Part shown: positions 23,236 through 32,289 of the stretch, in pieces
Layout of the letters: each line of letters begins with the position of its first letter
How positions within the stretch are numbered: the first letter of the stretch is position 1
DNA from: a virus
Length of the DNA: 41,720 nucleotides
Virus record (IMG/VR): IMGVR_UViG_3300033145_000051
Coordinates: 1-41,720 of that record
Reading direction: 5' to 3' (one strand)
Translations under genes and position numbers: made by a program
Notes under the pieces: generated by a model
Told to the model about the DNA's origin: nothing
Databases searched by the model: none
What the model saw: only the letters and a program-made list of their open reading frames with translations

Positions 23236-23430
23236 ATGAAAAAATATATAGATATATTAAAAAACATAGGAATAGAAATGAAGAAATATCGAGTTGAAAA
23301 TAGGATAACCCAACAGGGGTTAAGTAGAATATTAGGCGTGAGTAATAAGACTATTTCCTGTTACGAGAGGGGAAAATTAACACCACACTTAAAAACAGTT
23401 ATTAAATTTCTGGAGGTTATAAATGATTAA
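23236..23430 (+). CDS. XRE/Cro-CI-type HTH regulator
   Basis: Predicted protein of 64 residues with a complete HTH_3 domain: MKKYRVENRITQQGLSRILG, then VSNKTISCYERGKLTPHL. The small size (no C-terminal oligomerisation domain) is like Cro. It is on the same strand as everything else, with no opposing repressor gene nearby, so a lysis-lysogeny switch is not evident. Candidate operators include the palindrome at 19470-19483. It overlaps a tiny membrane ORF. Confidence 0.78.
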   Translation: MKKYIDILKNIGIEMKKYRVENRITQQGLSRILGVSNKTISCYERGKLTPHLKTVIKFLEVIND

Positions 23431-23506
23431 ACTAATAACATTAGGATTTATGTTAGGTATGATAGGTATTTTTGGGTTTCTTGTACTTATGAAATATGGA
23501 CTATGA
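23423..23506 (+). CDS. Tiny membrane peptide (27 aa)
   Basis: ATG with SD (CTGGAGG) overlapping the end of the XRE gene, and its stop overlaps the next ATG (ATGA). The product is one hydrophobic helix (LITLGFMLGMIGIFGFLVLM). It may be a real peptide or mainly a translational coupler into the glycosylation cassette. Confidence 0.45.
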   Translation: MIKLITLGFMLGMIGIFGFLVLMKYGL

Positions 23507-24390
23507 AAATATATATTGGAGGAATTAACAACATAAAAGGTAAAATTGGTGGTGGGCATTCGTTCACTAGGAACTTTTTGGCAACCTGTAGTGATGTTGT
23601 AGACACTTTAGAGGAGTGCGATGTTTTCTTTATAACAGGAGCAACTCTAGTGCCTAGAAGTGAGTTTGAGAGGGCTATAAGTCTAGGTAAGAAGATAGCC
23701 TTTAGGGTTGATGGTGTTCCAGAGGATTGGCGTAATAGAGGTACAGGGTGGAGTAGATTGCGTGATTACGCTAAAAGGTCGGATTTAGTTATCTATCAAT
23801 CTGATTTTATTAGCAGAACAATAGGTAGACTGCTAGGTGTTCTAGGATACACAATCTACAACGGAATTAACACCTCAGTATTTAAAGTTGATGGGGAGAA
23901 GTTACCTAAGTTTGGTGAACCATCCCTTTTATACTGTAACTACAGGAAGGGTGAACATAATAAAAGAGTTGAAGAAGCTATTGAGAGATTTAGGTACTAT
24001 AAGATTGATAATCCTGAAGCTACAATGACTTTTGTTGGAAACTTTAGCAAACAACAGTATTTGTGGGATAAGGTTAATTGGGAGTTTGGAATGTTAGATT
24101 TAGAGAGAAATAAAGATTGGCAGTATCTAGGAATAGTATCAGATAGGGAGAAACTTGCTACTATAATGAGAAGTTGTGATTATATAGCTTTCCCTTCATT
24201 TGCTGACCCTTGCCCTAATACTTTAATTGAGGCCCTAGCTTGTGGATGTAAACCGCTTTGGATTAACGATTATGGTGGTCAACATGATGTAGTTAAACTT
24301 TGGGAAGTAGGTTTTGATTGGTCAAAGGAAAGAATGGTTAAGCAGTATTTAGATTTATTTAAGGGGGTGCTTTTGAATGAAAGTAAGTAA
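23503..24390 (+). CDS. GT-B glycosyltransferase (GT4-like)
   Basis: Predicted protein of 295 residues; first gene of the sugar cassette. It has an N-terminal sugar-acceptor half with FRVDGVPEDW and a C-terminal nucleotide-sugar half with the GT4 signature region FPSFADPCPNTLIEALACGC, where the second Glu contacts the donor. NGINTSVF between the domains is typical of family 4. It transfers a sugar from a nucleotide-sugar donor; the acceptor is unknown. It overlaps the tiny membrane peptide gene by four bases. Confidence 0.82.
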   Translation: MKIYIGGINNIKGKIGGGHSFTRNFLATCSDVVDTLEECDVFFITGATLVPRSEFERAISLGKKIAFRVDGVPEDWRNRGTGWSRLRDYAKRSDLVIYQSDFISRTIGRLLGVLGYTIYNGINTSVFKVDGEKLPKFGEPSLLYCNYRKGEHNKRVEEAIERFRYYKIDNPEATMTFVGNFSKQQYLWDKVNWEFGMLDLERNKDWQYLGIVSDREKLATIMRSCDYIAFPSFADPCPNTLIEALACGCKPLWINDYGGQHDVVKLWEVGFDWSKERMVKQYLDLFKGVLLNESK

Positions 24391-24526
24391 CAGAAAACAT
24401 GATTTACCCTTGTTGGAGTTGTTAATATATTATATAATTAACATATTCACTTTCGGCTCGTTTTATTTATTTAAGATAGTTATTAAAAAAGCCATACTGG
24501 AGGCTAAAGATGATACCACTAATTAA
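24377..24526 (+). CDS. Small membrane protein (49 aa)
   Basis: ATG with SD (AAGGGGGTG) overlapping the end of the glycosyltransferase gene; the end overlaps the aminotransferase start. One long hydrophobic segment (LLELLIYYIINIFTFGSFYL) and a basic C terminus. It could anchor a glycosylation complex at the membrane or serve as a coupling ORF. No family recognised. Confidence 0.45.
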   Translation: MKVSNRKHDLPLLELLIYYIINIFTFGSFYLFKIVIKKAILEAKDDTTN

Positions 24527-25502
24527 ACTTCCTCTTAATGAGGATGATGCCCAAGCGGTAGCAGATGTAGTAAGGTCTAAAATGATTGGGCTTGGCAATC
24601 TTGTATTTGAATTTGAGGAGAAACTAGCAAAGTTTGCTGGTAGTAAGTATGCTGTTGCAGTTGATAGTTGTACTTCAGCGTTGTTCTTATCACTAGATTA
24701 CTTTCATAGAATTACCCAATGGACAATGGAAAGACAGACTGGCGTTGTAGGTATTCCGTCAATGACAGTTCCTTTGGTCGCTAATGCCATTCAAGAAGCG
24801 GGTTTGGTTGCTGTATTTACAGATGATGTAGATTGGGTAGGTACTCATTATAATTTGTATGGAACTAATATCTGGGATTCAGCACATGAGCTTTATAGAG
24901 GTTGTTTTAAGCAGTATCCTAAAGATGCTGTTGTTTGTCTATCCTTTTATCCTACTAAACCTCTTGGCTCTGCTGATGGTGGTGCAATACTTACTAATGA
25001 TAAGAAGATGTATGAGTGGTTAAAGAGTGCTTCTACTTATGGTAGGAATCAAGGTAAGAAGTATAGGGATAGTTGGGATTATGAAGTTATTATGATTGGG
25101 TATAAAAGACATTATACAAATCTTCAGGCGGCTTTGTGTATGAGCCAGTTAGAAAGATTAGACGAGACTAACGCAGATAAAGAAGTAGTTAGAAATTTCT
25201 ACAATAAATCATTCAGATACAATAATGAGAGTGATTATTTATACAGAATTTGGGTTAAAGATAGAAATAAATTTATTAAATCTATGAAGGATAAAGGTAT
25301 AGCTTGTGGTGTACATTATAAACCAATGCACATGATGGAGGCATACGAAGATACTCCTGTAATTGGGAGTAAAGAGAAGTTAGAGAAAGCATATAAGCAT
25401 ACAGTTAGTATTCCGTTTTATGCTGATATGACCCATGAGGATATTCTTAATGTTACTAATGCTGTAATTTCTTCAGGTCAACTAATGTTTAATTATGAGT
25501 AA
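24510..25502 (+). CDS. DegT/DnrJ/EryC1/StrS-family sugar aminotransferase
   Basis: Predicted protein of 330 residues. These PLP enzymes add an amino group to a keto sugar on a nucleotide carrier (3- or 4-amino sugars). The family hallmarks are visible: IKLPLNEDDAQAV and GLGNLVFEFEEKLAKFAG at the N terminus, VDSCTSALFLSL, WDSAH with the PLP-contacting D123, and the PLP lysine K150 in SFYPTKPLGSADGG. It implies an amino sugar in the glycan. It overlaps the next methyltransferase by eight bases. Confidence 0.88.
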   Translation: MIPLIKLPLNEDDAQAVADVVRSKMIGLGNLVFEFEEKLAKFAGSKYAVAVDSCTSALFLSLDYFHRITQWTMERQTGVVGIPSMTVPLVANAIQEAGLVAVFTDDVDWVGTHYNLYGTNIWDSAHELYRGCFKQYPKDAVVCLSFYPTKPLGSADGGAILTNDKKMYEWLKSASTYGRNQGKKYRDSWDYEVIMIGYKRHYTNLQAALCMSQLERLDETNADKEVVRNFYNKSFRYNNESDYLYRIWVKDRNKFIKSMKDKGIACGVHYKPMHMMEAYEDTPVIGSKEKLEKAYKHTVSIPFYADMTHEDILNVTNAVISSGQLMFNYE

Positions 25503-26088
25503 AAGCAGAGAACAATTAAATATATGGCTAAAGAAAATAGATGTAACAGGAAAAACTGTATTAGATATGGGTGCAGGTAGACCGAGAGCTTGGTTGTTTC
25601 CCATTGAATTAGATGGAAGCAAGGGTAGTCCTAAAATAAGTGGTACGCCTAAAGAATATAAGACCGCCGATATAGATGAGCAATGGGGGTGTGATTTCCA
25701 AGTTGATTTAAACAAACCTTTCATAGAGGAACAGGTAGAGGAAATGAAGGCTGATTACGTTTTCTGTATGGAAACAATGGAACATATTTGGAATCCTATT
25801 CAAACGATAAAAAGTTTATCACTTATTACAAATGAAAAGCTATTTATATCAGTACCATTCATATATCCTATACATGATATTCACGATTATCTGAGATATA
25901 CACTTCAGTATTTCCAGCGTGTACTCCCTAGATACGGTTTCAAAACCGTTAATATTAAGAGAAGAACAAGTGAAACTATACGAGATTGGTATAAGACTGA
26001 AGGTATGAGAATGAGTAAAGTAACCTTGAAGCAGGGTTATGGAGATAATATAAGGGATATTGGGTATATGGTGGAGGCTATAAAATGA
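25495..26088 (+). CDS. SAM-dependent methyltransferase (class I)
   Basis: Predicted protein of 197 residues. Motif I TVLDMGAGRPRAW binds SAM and CMETMEHIWNP resembles the post-IV region of small-molecule methyltransferases. It lies between the aminotransferase and another methyltransferase, so a sugar O- or N-methyltransferase is the simplest guess. It overlaps both neighbours by a few bases. Confidence 0.75.
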   Translation: MSKSREQLNIWLKKIDVTGKTVLDMGAGRPRAWLFPIELDGSKGSPKISGTPKEYKTADIDEQWGCDFQVDLNKPFIEEQVEEMKADYVFCMETMEHIWNPIQTIKSLSLITNEKLFISVPFIYPIHDIHDYLRYTLQYFQRVLPRYGFKTVNIKRRTSETIRDWYKTEGMRMSKVTLKQGYGDNIRDIGYMVEAIK

Positions 26089-26546
26089 CTGCTATAAGTG
26101 ATTATAGAAAAACTTTAAAAGACTTGATTAAGGAATATGATGTAAAAGATGTATTAGAGATAGGGGTGGAGAAAGGTATATCTACCAAAGTATTTTGTGA
26201 TAATGGTTGTCATGTAGTTGGGGTTGATGTAGAACAAACATCTTTTGAACATGATAACTTCTACTTTTATAAAGGTGATTCTAACAGATATTTAGTTGGA
26301 AATGATGGTATATATGACCTTATATTTCTTGATGGGTTTTACACTTATGATAGGTTAGAGAAAGATGTTCCTTTATGTTGGGAAGCATTAAAAGAGGGTG
26401 GGATACTTGTCTTTAACGAGTATATAGACTTCGCTAATCATAGGGGTAGTGAGGTTGAAAGGTTTGTACATAATTGGGCTAATGTAAATATGCGACCATT
26501 TACTGTATATCCTTTAAGGAACGGCTTTGCCGTATTTTTGAAATGA
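26085..26546 (+). CDS. SAM-dependent methyltransferase (class I, short)
   Basis: Predicted protein of 153 residues. VLEIGVEKGISTKVF is motif I, VVGVDVEQ motif II and YDLIFLDGFYTYDRLEKD the acidic loop seen in Methyltransf_24-type enzymes, followed by EALKEGGILVFNEY. Likely sugar O-methyltransferase by context. ATGA overlaps at both ends show tight coupling. Confidence 0.75.
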   Translation: MTAISDYRKTLKDLIKEYDVKDVLEIGVEKGISTKVFCDNGCHVVGVDVEQTSFEHDNFYFYKGDSNRYLVGNDGIYDLIFLDGFYTYDRLEKDVPLCWEALKEGGILVFNEYIDFANHRGSEVERFVHNWANVNMRPFTVYPLRNGFAVFLK

Positions 26547-27139
26547 TAGCAATAGTAACTGCTCATTCAGATAGAGATTTAAAAGAACAGATGTTTGAAA
26601 GTCTGGAGAAGAACACAGATAATAGACTCTTTAGACTATTTACTATGAATGGTATGAGGGATGGGGAAATGAGAACTGTTAATAGGTTGGTAAAGAATAT
26701 TGATGTTGAATGGGATTACCTTGTTAGGGCGGATGACGATTTATTCTTCAACGAGGGGTGGCTAGAAGCCATGCTGACAGCTTTGGCTAATAATCCTGAT
26801 GTAAAGTTACTTGGAGGGTGTAGGTATCCTACTCATAAAATACTGGAAGAACGAGAGGACATTTATATTATGGACATTTGTCCTGGCAATCATTGGATGC
26901 TAACTAGGGAAACTTGGGATAAGTATGGGCCTTTCTATGAGGACTTCACTGATATAGCTGAGGATGTAAGGTTCTGTGAAAAGTTGCAGAAAGACGGATT
27001 CAAAGTAGCTTGTCTAAAAAACCCTACATTTGTTGTTCATTGTGGTATTAGGAATACCAGAGGAAAGGGTAGAAGCCCTTATGTAGAAGGCTACAGTCAA
27101 GCGTTGGCTGATGCTACAGGGTGTGAAACTAATCTATGA
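26543..27139 (+). CDS. GT-A (GT2-like) glycosyltransferase
   Basis: Predicted protein of 198 residues with an N-terminal nucleotide-binding beta-alpha-beta unit (IAIVTAHSDRDLKEQMFESL), metal-binding RADDDLFF (D64-D66), and the acceptor-side NHWMLTRETWDKYG and EDVRFCEKLQKDG (likely catalytic base region ED). Short for GT2 but complete in the core. It overlaps both neighbours by four bases. Confidence 0.8.
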   Translation: MIAIVTAHSDRDLKEQMFESLEKNTDNRLFRLFTMNGMRDGEMRTVNRLVKNIDVEWDYLVRADDDLFFNEGWLEAMLTALANNPDVKLLGGCRYPTHKILEEREDIYIMDICPGNHWMLTRETWDKYGPFYEDFTDIAEDVRFCEKLQKDGFKVACLKNPTFVVHCGIRNTRGKGRSPYVEGYSQALADATGCETNL

Positions 27140-28017
27140 GAATAGCATACATAAACAATCATGAAGGAAAGCATAGAATAGATAAATTAGATGTAGGATT
27201 GAAGAAGCTAGGGCATAAGTTTGTTAGTGTAGGAGATGCTCAAGTTGTTTGGGTAGAGCATTTAGATGGGGAAGCAGAGGAGTATTCAAAGAAGAAATTA
27301 AATTGCCCTTTGGTTTTAAGATTGTCGGCAATGGAGTTATATAAGGGAGGCGTGAAAAGTATTAAGTGGAGTAATGTTTCTGCTCTGGTAGTTCATGGGG
27401 AACATTTAAAAGACTATTTTATAAAAGAGATAGGTGGGTTGCATAAAGATAAGATTCATGTAATACCTTTATGTATAGATACTGATAAGTTCAAGCTAAA
27501 AAGAGGGGAACAGAATAAGAAGGTAGCAATAGTTTCAGAAGTTCATTGGAGAAAGGGTGCAATGATAATTCCTCTAGTTATAGAGAACGCACCCGAAGGC
27601 TATCATTTCTATCATGTAGGGCCGATAATAAATAGAGATGCTATGAATTATATAAACTGGAGATTGACAAAAGTTGGGCTTCTAGGGTTCTATCACTACG
27701 AGGAAGTGAGTGATAATGTGAATAGGTGGTTAGAAGATAAGTCCTACTTTTTACATTGTTCAGGAACAGAGGGTATGCCCAGAGCAGTAGGGGAAGCAAT
27801 GAGTAAGGGGCTTAAACCTGCTATATTTAATTATAGAGGTGCAGAAGAACAATGGCCAAATGCGTTTGTATGGGATTATCTTGATGAGGTTGAGGGTATT
27901 CTTAATGATGAGTGTGAGCCTAAGAAGTATAGACAGTTTATGTTGGACAATTACTCTATAGATGTAATCGCTAGAAAGGTTGACAAATTATGCAAATCTT
28001 TGATGGAAGCAAAATAG
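27136..28017 (+). CDS. GT-B glycosyltransferase (GT4-like)
   Basis: Predicted protein of 293 residues. IPLCIDTDKFK marks the domain linker, VSEVHWRKGAM the start of the donor domain, and CSGTEGMPRAVGEAMSKGLK the E-x7-E donor-binding region. The N-terminal half is reduced compared with full-length family members. It overlaps the following kinase-methyltransferase gene by 28 bases. Confidence 0.8.
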   Translation: MRIAYINNHEGKHRIDKLDVGLKKLGHKFVSVGDAQVVWVEHLDGEAEEYSKKKLNCPLVLRLSAMELYKGGVKSIKWSNVSALVVHGEHLKDYFIKEIGGLHKDKIHVIPLCIDTDKFKLKRGEQNKKVAIVSEVHWRKGAMIIPLVIENAPEGYHFYHVGPIINRDAMNYINWRLTKVGLLGFYHYEEVSDNVNRWLEDKSYFLHCSGTEGMPRAVGEAMSKGLKPAIFNYRGAEEQWPNAFVWDYLDEVEGILNDECEPKKYRQFMLDNYSIDVIARKVDKLCKSLMEAK

Positions 28018-29141
28018 AAGAAGCGTTTGAAAAAGGTAGAAACTTTGTAGAGCCTGATAATAGAGGCAAGACCTGTTTTGTATATAGGGGTAGTTTACTG
28101 CACGAAGTCGCAAAGTATTATGGTAGAGAGCCTAGTGATTTGTGTTTAAAGATATTCTTCACTCCATTGACAGGGGAGTTAGACAGTTATTATTGGGGCA
28201 GTAAGTGGAGAATATACTCAGAGGAAAGGACAGAAGAAATAGGTAGGATAAGTAAATTAACGGAAGCGGTAACAATTCAGAACTGGTTGTGGATGCAAGG
28301 GAAGGCCCCTCGTGTTTACAGTATATTTGCTGTAAATAGGGCTGGAAACCTCTATCCTGCAATGCTTACAGAGTATCTAAAAGGTGATGTTTATCATGGA
28401 GATGTACCTGCTAGAGTTGAAGAAATAGCGAAGAAGGATTTAATAGATTTCTGTATAAGACACGCACATAAAGAATTGGTAGGCCCTCATGATTTTATAG
28501 ATGGGAAGTTAATTGATCCACAAGGATTCGGGTTTACAGAGAATACCCATGACGCAGTTAAGAGTTATATAAGTAGAGTCGGAAAGTATGGTAAGACTCA
28601 TTACCAAGACATAGATGCGATAGGACTTACAGGTAAACCTAGAAATACAGGTAAACGAATTAAGGCTATGAAGCTAGATGAGATAGATTTTGAAGATAAA
28701 GATGTACTAGATGTGGGGTGTAATTCAGGAGCTTTCTGTATGTATGCTTCTAGCAGAGGAGCTAGGAGAGTGCTAGGTTTAGATTTACTAGACCAAGTTA
28801 AGGCAGCACAAACTTTGGCTTTCTATCTTGGGTATCATAATGTTGATTATAAATCTGTTGATTTAACTACCAAAGGTATGCCTTTTATGGGTGTGCTTGA
28901 ATTTGATATAACACTCTTTTTATCTATGAATATTCATGTGGGGTTTCCTAAATGGATTCCTGATATAACTAAAGAACTCATGGTATTTGAAGAAAATGCC
29001 AAGCAATCAAAGTTTAAACCTGAATATTGGAAAGAGGAATTAAGTAAGTGTTTTGATTCAGTTGAACAAATAGGAACTACTAATGACCAGAACCCCGAAT
29101 ACCATAAGCCTATCTTTTGGTGTAGAAAGGTGCTAGAATAA
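27990..29141 (+). CDS. Kinase-like + SAM methyltransferase fusion
   Basis: Predicted protein of 383 residues. The N-terminal half looks like a sugar/lipopolysaccharide kinase fold (FVYRGSLLHEVAKYYG, MLTEYLKGDVYHGDV, and HAHKELVGPHDFIDGKLIDP, which fits the catalytic and metal loops). From about residue 235 there is a class I methyltransferase (DVLDVGCNSGAFCMYASSRG, VLGLDLLDQ). This fusion may phosphorylate and methylate a sugar, as in capping of polysaccharide ends. It is followed ten bases later by a two-domain glycosyltransferase. Confidence 0.68.
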   Translation: MQIFDGSKIEEAFEKGRNFVEPDNRGKTCFVYRGSLLHEVAKYYGREPSDLCLKIFFTPLTGELDSYYWGSKWRIYSEERTEEIGRISKLTEAVTIQNWLWMQGKAPRVYSIFAVNRAGNLYPAMLTEYLKGDVYHGDVPARVEEIAKKDLIDFCIRHAHKELVGPHDFIDGKLIDPQGFGFTENTHDAVKSYISRVGKYGKTHYQDIDAIGLTGKPRNTGKRIKAMKLDEIDFEDKDVLDVGCNSGAFCMYASSRGARRVLGLDLLDQVKAAQTLAFYLGYHNVDYKSVDLTTKGMPFMGVLEFDITLFLSMNIHVGFPKWIPDITKELMVFEENAKQSKFKPEYWKEELSKCFDSVEQIGTTNDQNPEYHKPIFWCRKVLE

Positions 29142-29151
29142 TTATATTGCT
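29131..29151 (+). promoter_or_regulatory. Extended -10-like site before GT4-GT2 gene (weak)
   Basis: TGC-TAGAAT (29131-29139) spans the upstream stop. A start seven bases later would leave only about six bases before ATG 29152, which has no close SD. This resembles the arrangement at 3793-3808. Confidence 0.3.
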
Positions 29152-30729
29152 ATGAAGGTACTTATCATTTGTGATAAAAACAATTCTGCCATAGATCGAT
29201 TAGCACAAGTAATTAAGAAGTATACCCCTCATTTAGATATTAAGATTTTACCATTCCACCCTAAAAGACCTTCTGCCGACCAAGTTGCAGATGTTGTTGA
29301 GGCGTGGGATTCGGCTGATATTGTTCATGTTTCCTATTGGAAGTCTGGTGAGAAGTTTAAAGAGATGTTCCCTGAGAAGTGGGGAGAAAAGAGAAAGATA
29401 CTCTGGCATCACAACCCTTATGATATAGATAAGAAGGATTGGCAAGAAGATTATAAAAAGATTGTTGTTCATAACTCTACTATTCACTCAATGATTCCTT
29501 ATGCAAGACTAATTCCTCAATGTATTGATATTCACTATTGGAAGTTCAATGATAATTTTACAGATAGTACAACTGTAAGTATGGTCATTGGAAGGATTGA
29601 AGGTAAGAAAGGTGCAAGGGAAGTAGCTCAGGCTTGTAAGGAACTAGGTTATAAATTTGTTCTTGTTGGGAGAATTTCTAAAAGAGATTACTTTAATCAG
29701 ATAATGGAGATTAACCCTGATACAGAATTTAGGGAGAATATTTCTGATGAGGAACTTAGGGAAACTTATTATGAATCTGCTGTCCATGTTTGTAATAGTG
29801 TCGATAATTTTGAATCTGGCACTATGCCCATTCTTGAGGCTATGTCGTGTGGAACTCCCGTACTTACTAGAAATATTGGTCATGTCCCCGATTTGTACAA
29901 CGGGGATAATATGGTTGTTCGCAATGGTGATACTTCTGATGTTGAGGACTTAAAGGCAGAACTCAAAGAAATGATGGAGAATAGAGATTATTTAGAAAAG
30001 ATTAGACAAAAAGCGTGGGAAACAGTTAAAAATAGACAACCTGAGAAAATGGCTAGAATGTTTAGTACTTTATATTATCAGGTGTGTGGTGGAAAAGACC
30101 ATCTTGTTTCTATAATAGTTCCTACATTTGACAGACCTAAAGTTTTAATACAATGCTTGGCTCAATTAGTAGCACAAGATTATCCTAATATAGAAATTAT
30201 TGTCGCAGATAGTGGTAACAAGAGTTCAGAGAAGGTAGTTAAGACATTTAAGGAGAAAACCGATATACCTTTTAAGTATATTAGATTTGAAAATCATGAC
30301 GAGTATACGTTAGCAAAGGCAAGAAATCTAGGAATTATAGAAGCAGAAGGTGATTTTATAATGTTTTGTGATGAGAGAATGGGTGTAGCTTTAAACGCTG
30401 TATCTAATTTTATAAATAGTTATGATGCAGAAGGTATATGGTTATATGGAATGAAGGATGATGTAACTAAAGGATTTGTTGAGAACTTTAGTTTTGTTAG
30501 GAAATCTATCCTTGTAAGATATGGAATGTTCAACGAGAGAATAGATTGCTATGGTGGTATGAGTCAAGATGTTAGAACAAGATATAGTAGGAATGGTATT
30601 ACTTTCCAACTTATCCCTGAAGTACAAGCTAAAAGCCTTGCTAAATCAAGTAATAGATTTGGCAGAAAGCCCGAAAAGGTACGGGCTAAACTGCTGTTAT
30701 GGAAATTATATGGCACTATTAGGTGGTAG
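29152..30729 (+). CDS. Bifunctional glycosyltransferase (GT4 + GT2)
   Basis: Predicted protein of 525 residues. Residues 1-310 form a GT-B enzyme (IPQCIDIHYWKF linker, VIGRIEGKKGAREVAQACKE, ESGTMPILEAMSCGTPVL donor site). From about residue 316 a GT-A domain begins (VSIIVPTFDRPKVLIQC, VADSGNKSSEK, EGDFIMFCDERMG in the metal-site position). Two transferases in one chain suggest successive sugar additions. The end overlaps a small zinc-knuckle ORF. Confidence 0.82.
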   Translation: MKVLIICDKNNSAIDRLAQVIKKYTPHLDIKILPFHPKRPSADQVADVVEAWDSADIVHVSYWKSGEKFKEMFPEKWGEKRKILWHHNPYDIDKKDWQEDYKKIVVHNSTIHSMIPYARLIPQCIDIHYWKFNDNFTDSTTVSMVIGRIEGKKGAREVAQACKELGYKFVLVGRISKRDYFNQIMEINPDTEFRENISDEELRETYYESAVHVCNSVDNFESGTMPILEAMSCGTPVLTRNIGHVPDLYNGDNMVVRNGDTSDVEDLKAELKEMMENRDYLEKIRQKAWETVKNRQPEKMARMFSTLYYQVCGGKDHLVSIIVPTFDRPKVLIQCLAQLVAQDYPNIEIIVADSGNKSSEKVVKTFKEKTDIPFKYIRFENHDEYTLAKARNLGIIEAEGDFIMFCDERMGVALNAVSNFINSYDAEGIWLYGMKDDVTKGFVENFSFVRKSILVRYGMFNERIDCYGGMSQDVRTRYSRNGITFQLIPEVQAKSLAKSSNRFGRKPEKVRAKLLLWKLYGTIRW

Positions 30730-30862
30730 TTCTACCAAAAGAAAAGTCTTTACCATGTGTAAGGTAGAGAAAAGAATACATACTTTCAAAGATGACGACC
30801 AAAAGATATACGGAGATAAGCGTCAGAGATGTAAGTATTGTGGCGAACTTTTGAAGAAATAA
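30710..30862 (+). CDS. Small zinc-knuckle protein (about 50 aa)
   Basis: A frame that ends at 30862 with RQRCKYCGELLKK, a CxxC knuckle; an upstream MCKVEKRIHTFKDDD supplies another Cys/His. Starts at ATG 30710 (50 residues, overlapping the upstream gene by 20) or ATG 30755 (35 residues) are both possible; neither has a strong SD. An even longer frame upstream is a shadow of the glycosyltransferase. Unknown role. Confidence 0.45.
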   Translation: MALLGGSSTKRKVFTMCKVEKRIHTFKDDDQKIYGDKRQRCKYCGELLKK

Positions 30863-31885
30863 ATGACAAAAAAATATAAGAAGAAACTTAAAGTGGTGGG
30901 CGTAGCATGGCATACGGGACACCAGGCAGAACTATTTAAACTCCCTTTTATAGAGAGTTATGATTTGGTTACTAATCCATATAGGAAGTGGGCAACTGTT
31001 CACAGACCCCTCTCTGATAAATGTAATATGATTCCTTTTTATACTCCTGGTAAATATGATTTGGCTATTCTCCATGTGGATCAACAGTCCATTTATAATC
31101 CTGAAAAAGGAGATAGAATTTCAAAAGGCAGAATATATAAAGAGTTAAACGAAACTATAACAGACATTCCAAAGGTAGTTATAAATCACATGACTCCGTT
31201 TCATGATAAATATACTTCTGAACAGACTGTTTCAATAATAAAGAATATGATTGGTGATAACCACATGGTTGTTAATTCTCATGATGCGAGGAAACAATGG
31301 GGATTCGGACATACCATTATTCATGGAATGGAAGTAGACGAGTGGTGGGATTTACCCAAAGAACCTAGATGTATAATATCTCTATCTCCTGGTGGAATGG
31401 AGAATGCTTATAGGAGAATCTTTCCAAGAACAGTTATTAGGTTATTAAAAGAAATGGGTGTACCTATTATATGGATTGGTGTTGATAAGAAGTTTAAGAA
31501 TTTTGATGAGTATAGGGATTTTATAGGTAGGAGTCTTGTATATTTTCACCCTGCTTGGCAGTCACCTATGCCTCGTGCTAGAACTGAGGCTATGTTATCA
31601 GGCTGTTGTATTGTAACAACTCCTTATCAAGATGCTGATACATTTATAATAGATGGTGTTAATGGCTTTCTAACAAGCAAAGCTAGAATAAAAGACCCTA
31701 GAGTTATGGACAGTCCTGAATATACAGCTAATCTAATTAAAAGATTGATTATAGACGAACCAGATTTAGCTGTTAAAATTGGACAAGAAGGTAAAAAGTT
31801 TGCTCGTAATAAATTTAATAAGGAGAATTTTACTAAGCAATGGGAAGAATATCTCATTGGATTAGGAATATTAGAATATGCCTGA
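30863..31885 (+). CDS. GT-B glycosyltransferase (GT4-like)
   Basis: Predicted protein of 340 residues. The N-terminal half contains VVGVAWHTGHQAELFKLPF and INHMTPFHDKY; the donor half has SLSPGGMENAYRRIFPRTV, FHPAWQSPMPRARTEAMLSG (GT4 donor-binding region) and DTFIIDGVNGFL. The acceptor is unknown. ATG directly follows the upstream TAA. It overlaps the next small gene by eight bases. Confidence 0.82.
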   Translation: MTKKYKKKLKVVGVAWHTGHQAELFKLPFIESYDLVTNPYRKWATVHRPLSDKCNMIPFYTPGKYDLAILHVDQQSIYNPEKGDRISKGRIYKELNETITDIPKVVINHMTPFHDKYTSEQTVSIIKNMIGDNHMVVNSHDARKQWGFGHTIIHGMEVDEWWDLPKEPRCIISLSPGGMENAYRRIFPRTVIRLLKEMGVPIIWIGVDKKFKNFDEYRDFIGRSLVYFHPAWQSPMPRARTEAMLSGCCIVTTPYQDADTFIIDGVNGFLTSKARIKDPRVMDSPEYTANLIKRLIIDEPDLAVKIGQEGKKFARNKFNKENFTKQWEEYLIGLGILEYA

Positions 31886-32135
31886 AATAGAAGAAATCCT
31901 AAATGATAAGGAAATAGAGGCTAAAAAGTTACTAAAGATGCGAACCTCTGCGTTGCAATCTAAAATTGGTGCTGAGGTAGAAAAAGATGTTAGGGAGTAT
32001 ATCAAATCCAAAGAGTTAGATATAGAACCCTCTGATACTAATGATACAAAATTACTCAATCGTGAGAAACAGATAGAGTTTGAAACAATAATTATAGATA
32101 TTATTGATAAAAGACTTAAAAAGTTAAATGACTGA
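31878..32135 (+). CDS. Small coiled-coil protein (85 aa)
   Basis: Predicted protein of 85 residues, nearly all helix and very charged (EEILNDKEIEAKKLLKMRTS, NREKQIEFETIIIDIIDKRL). It overlaps both neighbours. It resembles the 53-residue protein encoded next, so the two may be partners or diverged paralogues. No family recognised. Confidence 0.55.
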   Translation: MPEIEEILNDKEIEAKKLLKMRTSALQSKIGAEVEKDVREYIKSKELDIEPSDTNDTKLLNREKQIEFETIIIDIIDKRLKKLND

Positions 32136-32289
32136 TAAAGAGAGAAAGTTACTAAAAGTGTACGCTAGGAAGATAAAGACTGCTATAGGAGAAAGAGTAA
32201 AAGGGGATATATATAAAATGATTGAAAGACAAATTGATTCTGTAAGACTTAAAGTTATAGATGAGATTGTGAAAGAAGAAATGAAATGA
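32128..32289 (+). CDS. Small helical protein (53 aa)
   Basis: ATG within the overlap AAATGACTGA. The 53-residue product is basic and helical (KERKLLKVYARKIKTAIGER, IERQIDSVRLKVIDEIVKEE). It overlaps the next glycosyltransferase ATG by four bases. Similar in style to the preceding protein. Confidence 0.55.
   Translation: MTDKERKLLKVYARKIKTAIGERVKGDIYKMIERQIDSVRLKVIDEIVKEEMK

Noticed and set aside
30569-30709. N-terminal extension of the zinc-knuckle ORF ending at 30862
   Set aside because: This part is a frame shadow of the glycosyltransferase gene without an SD.
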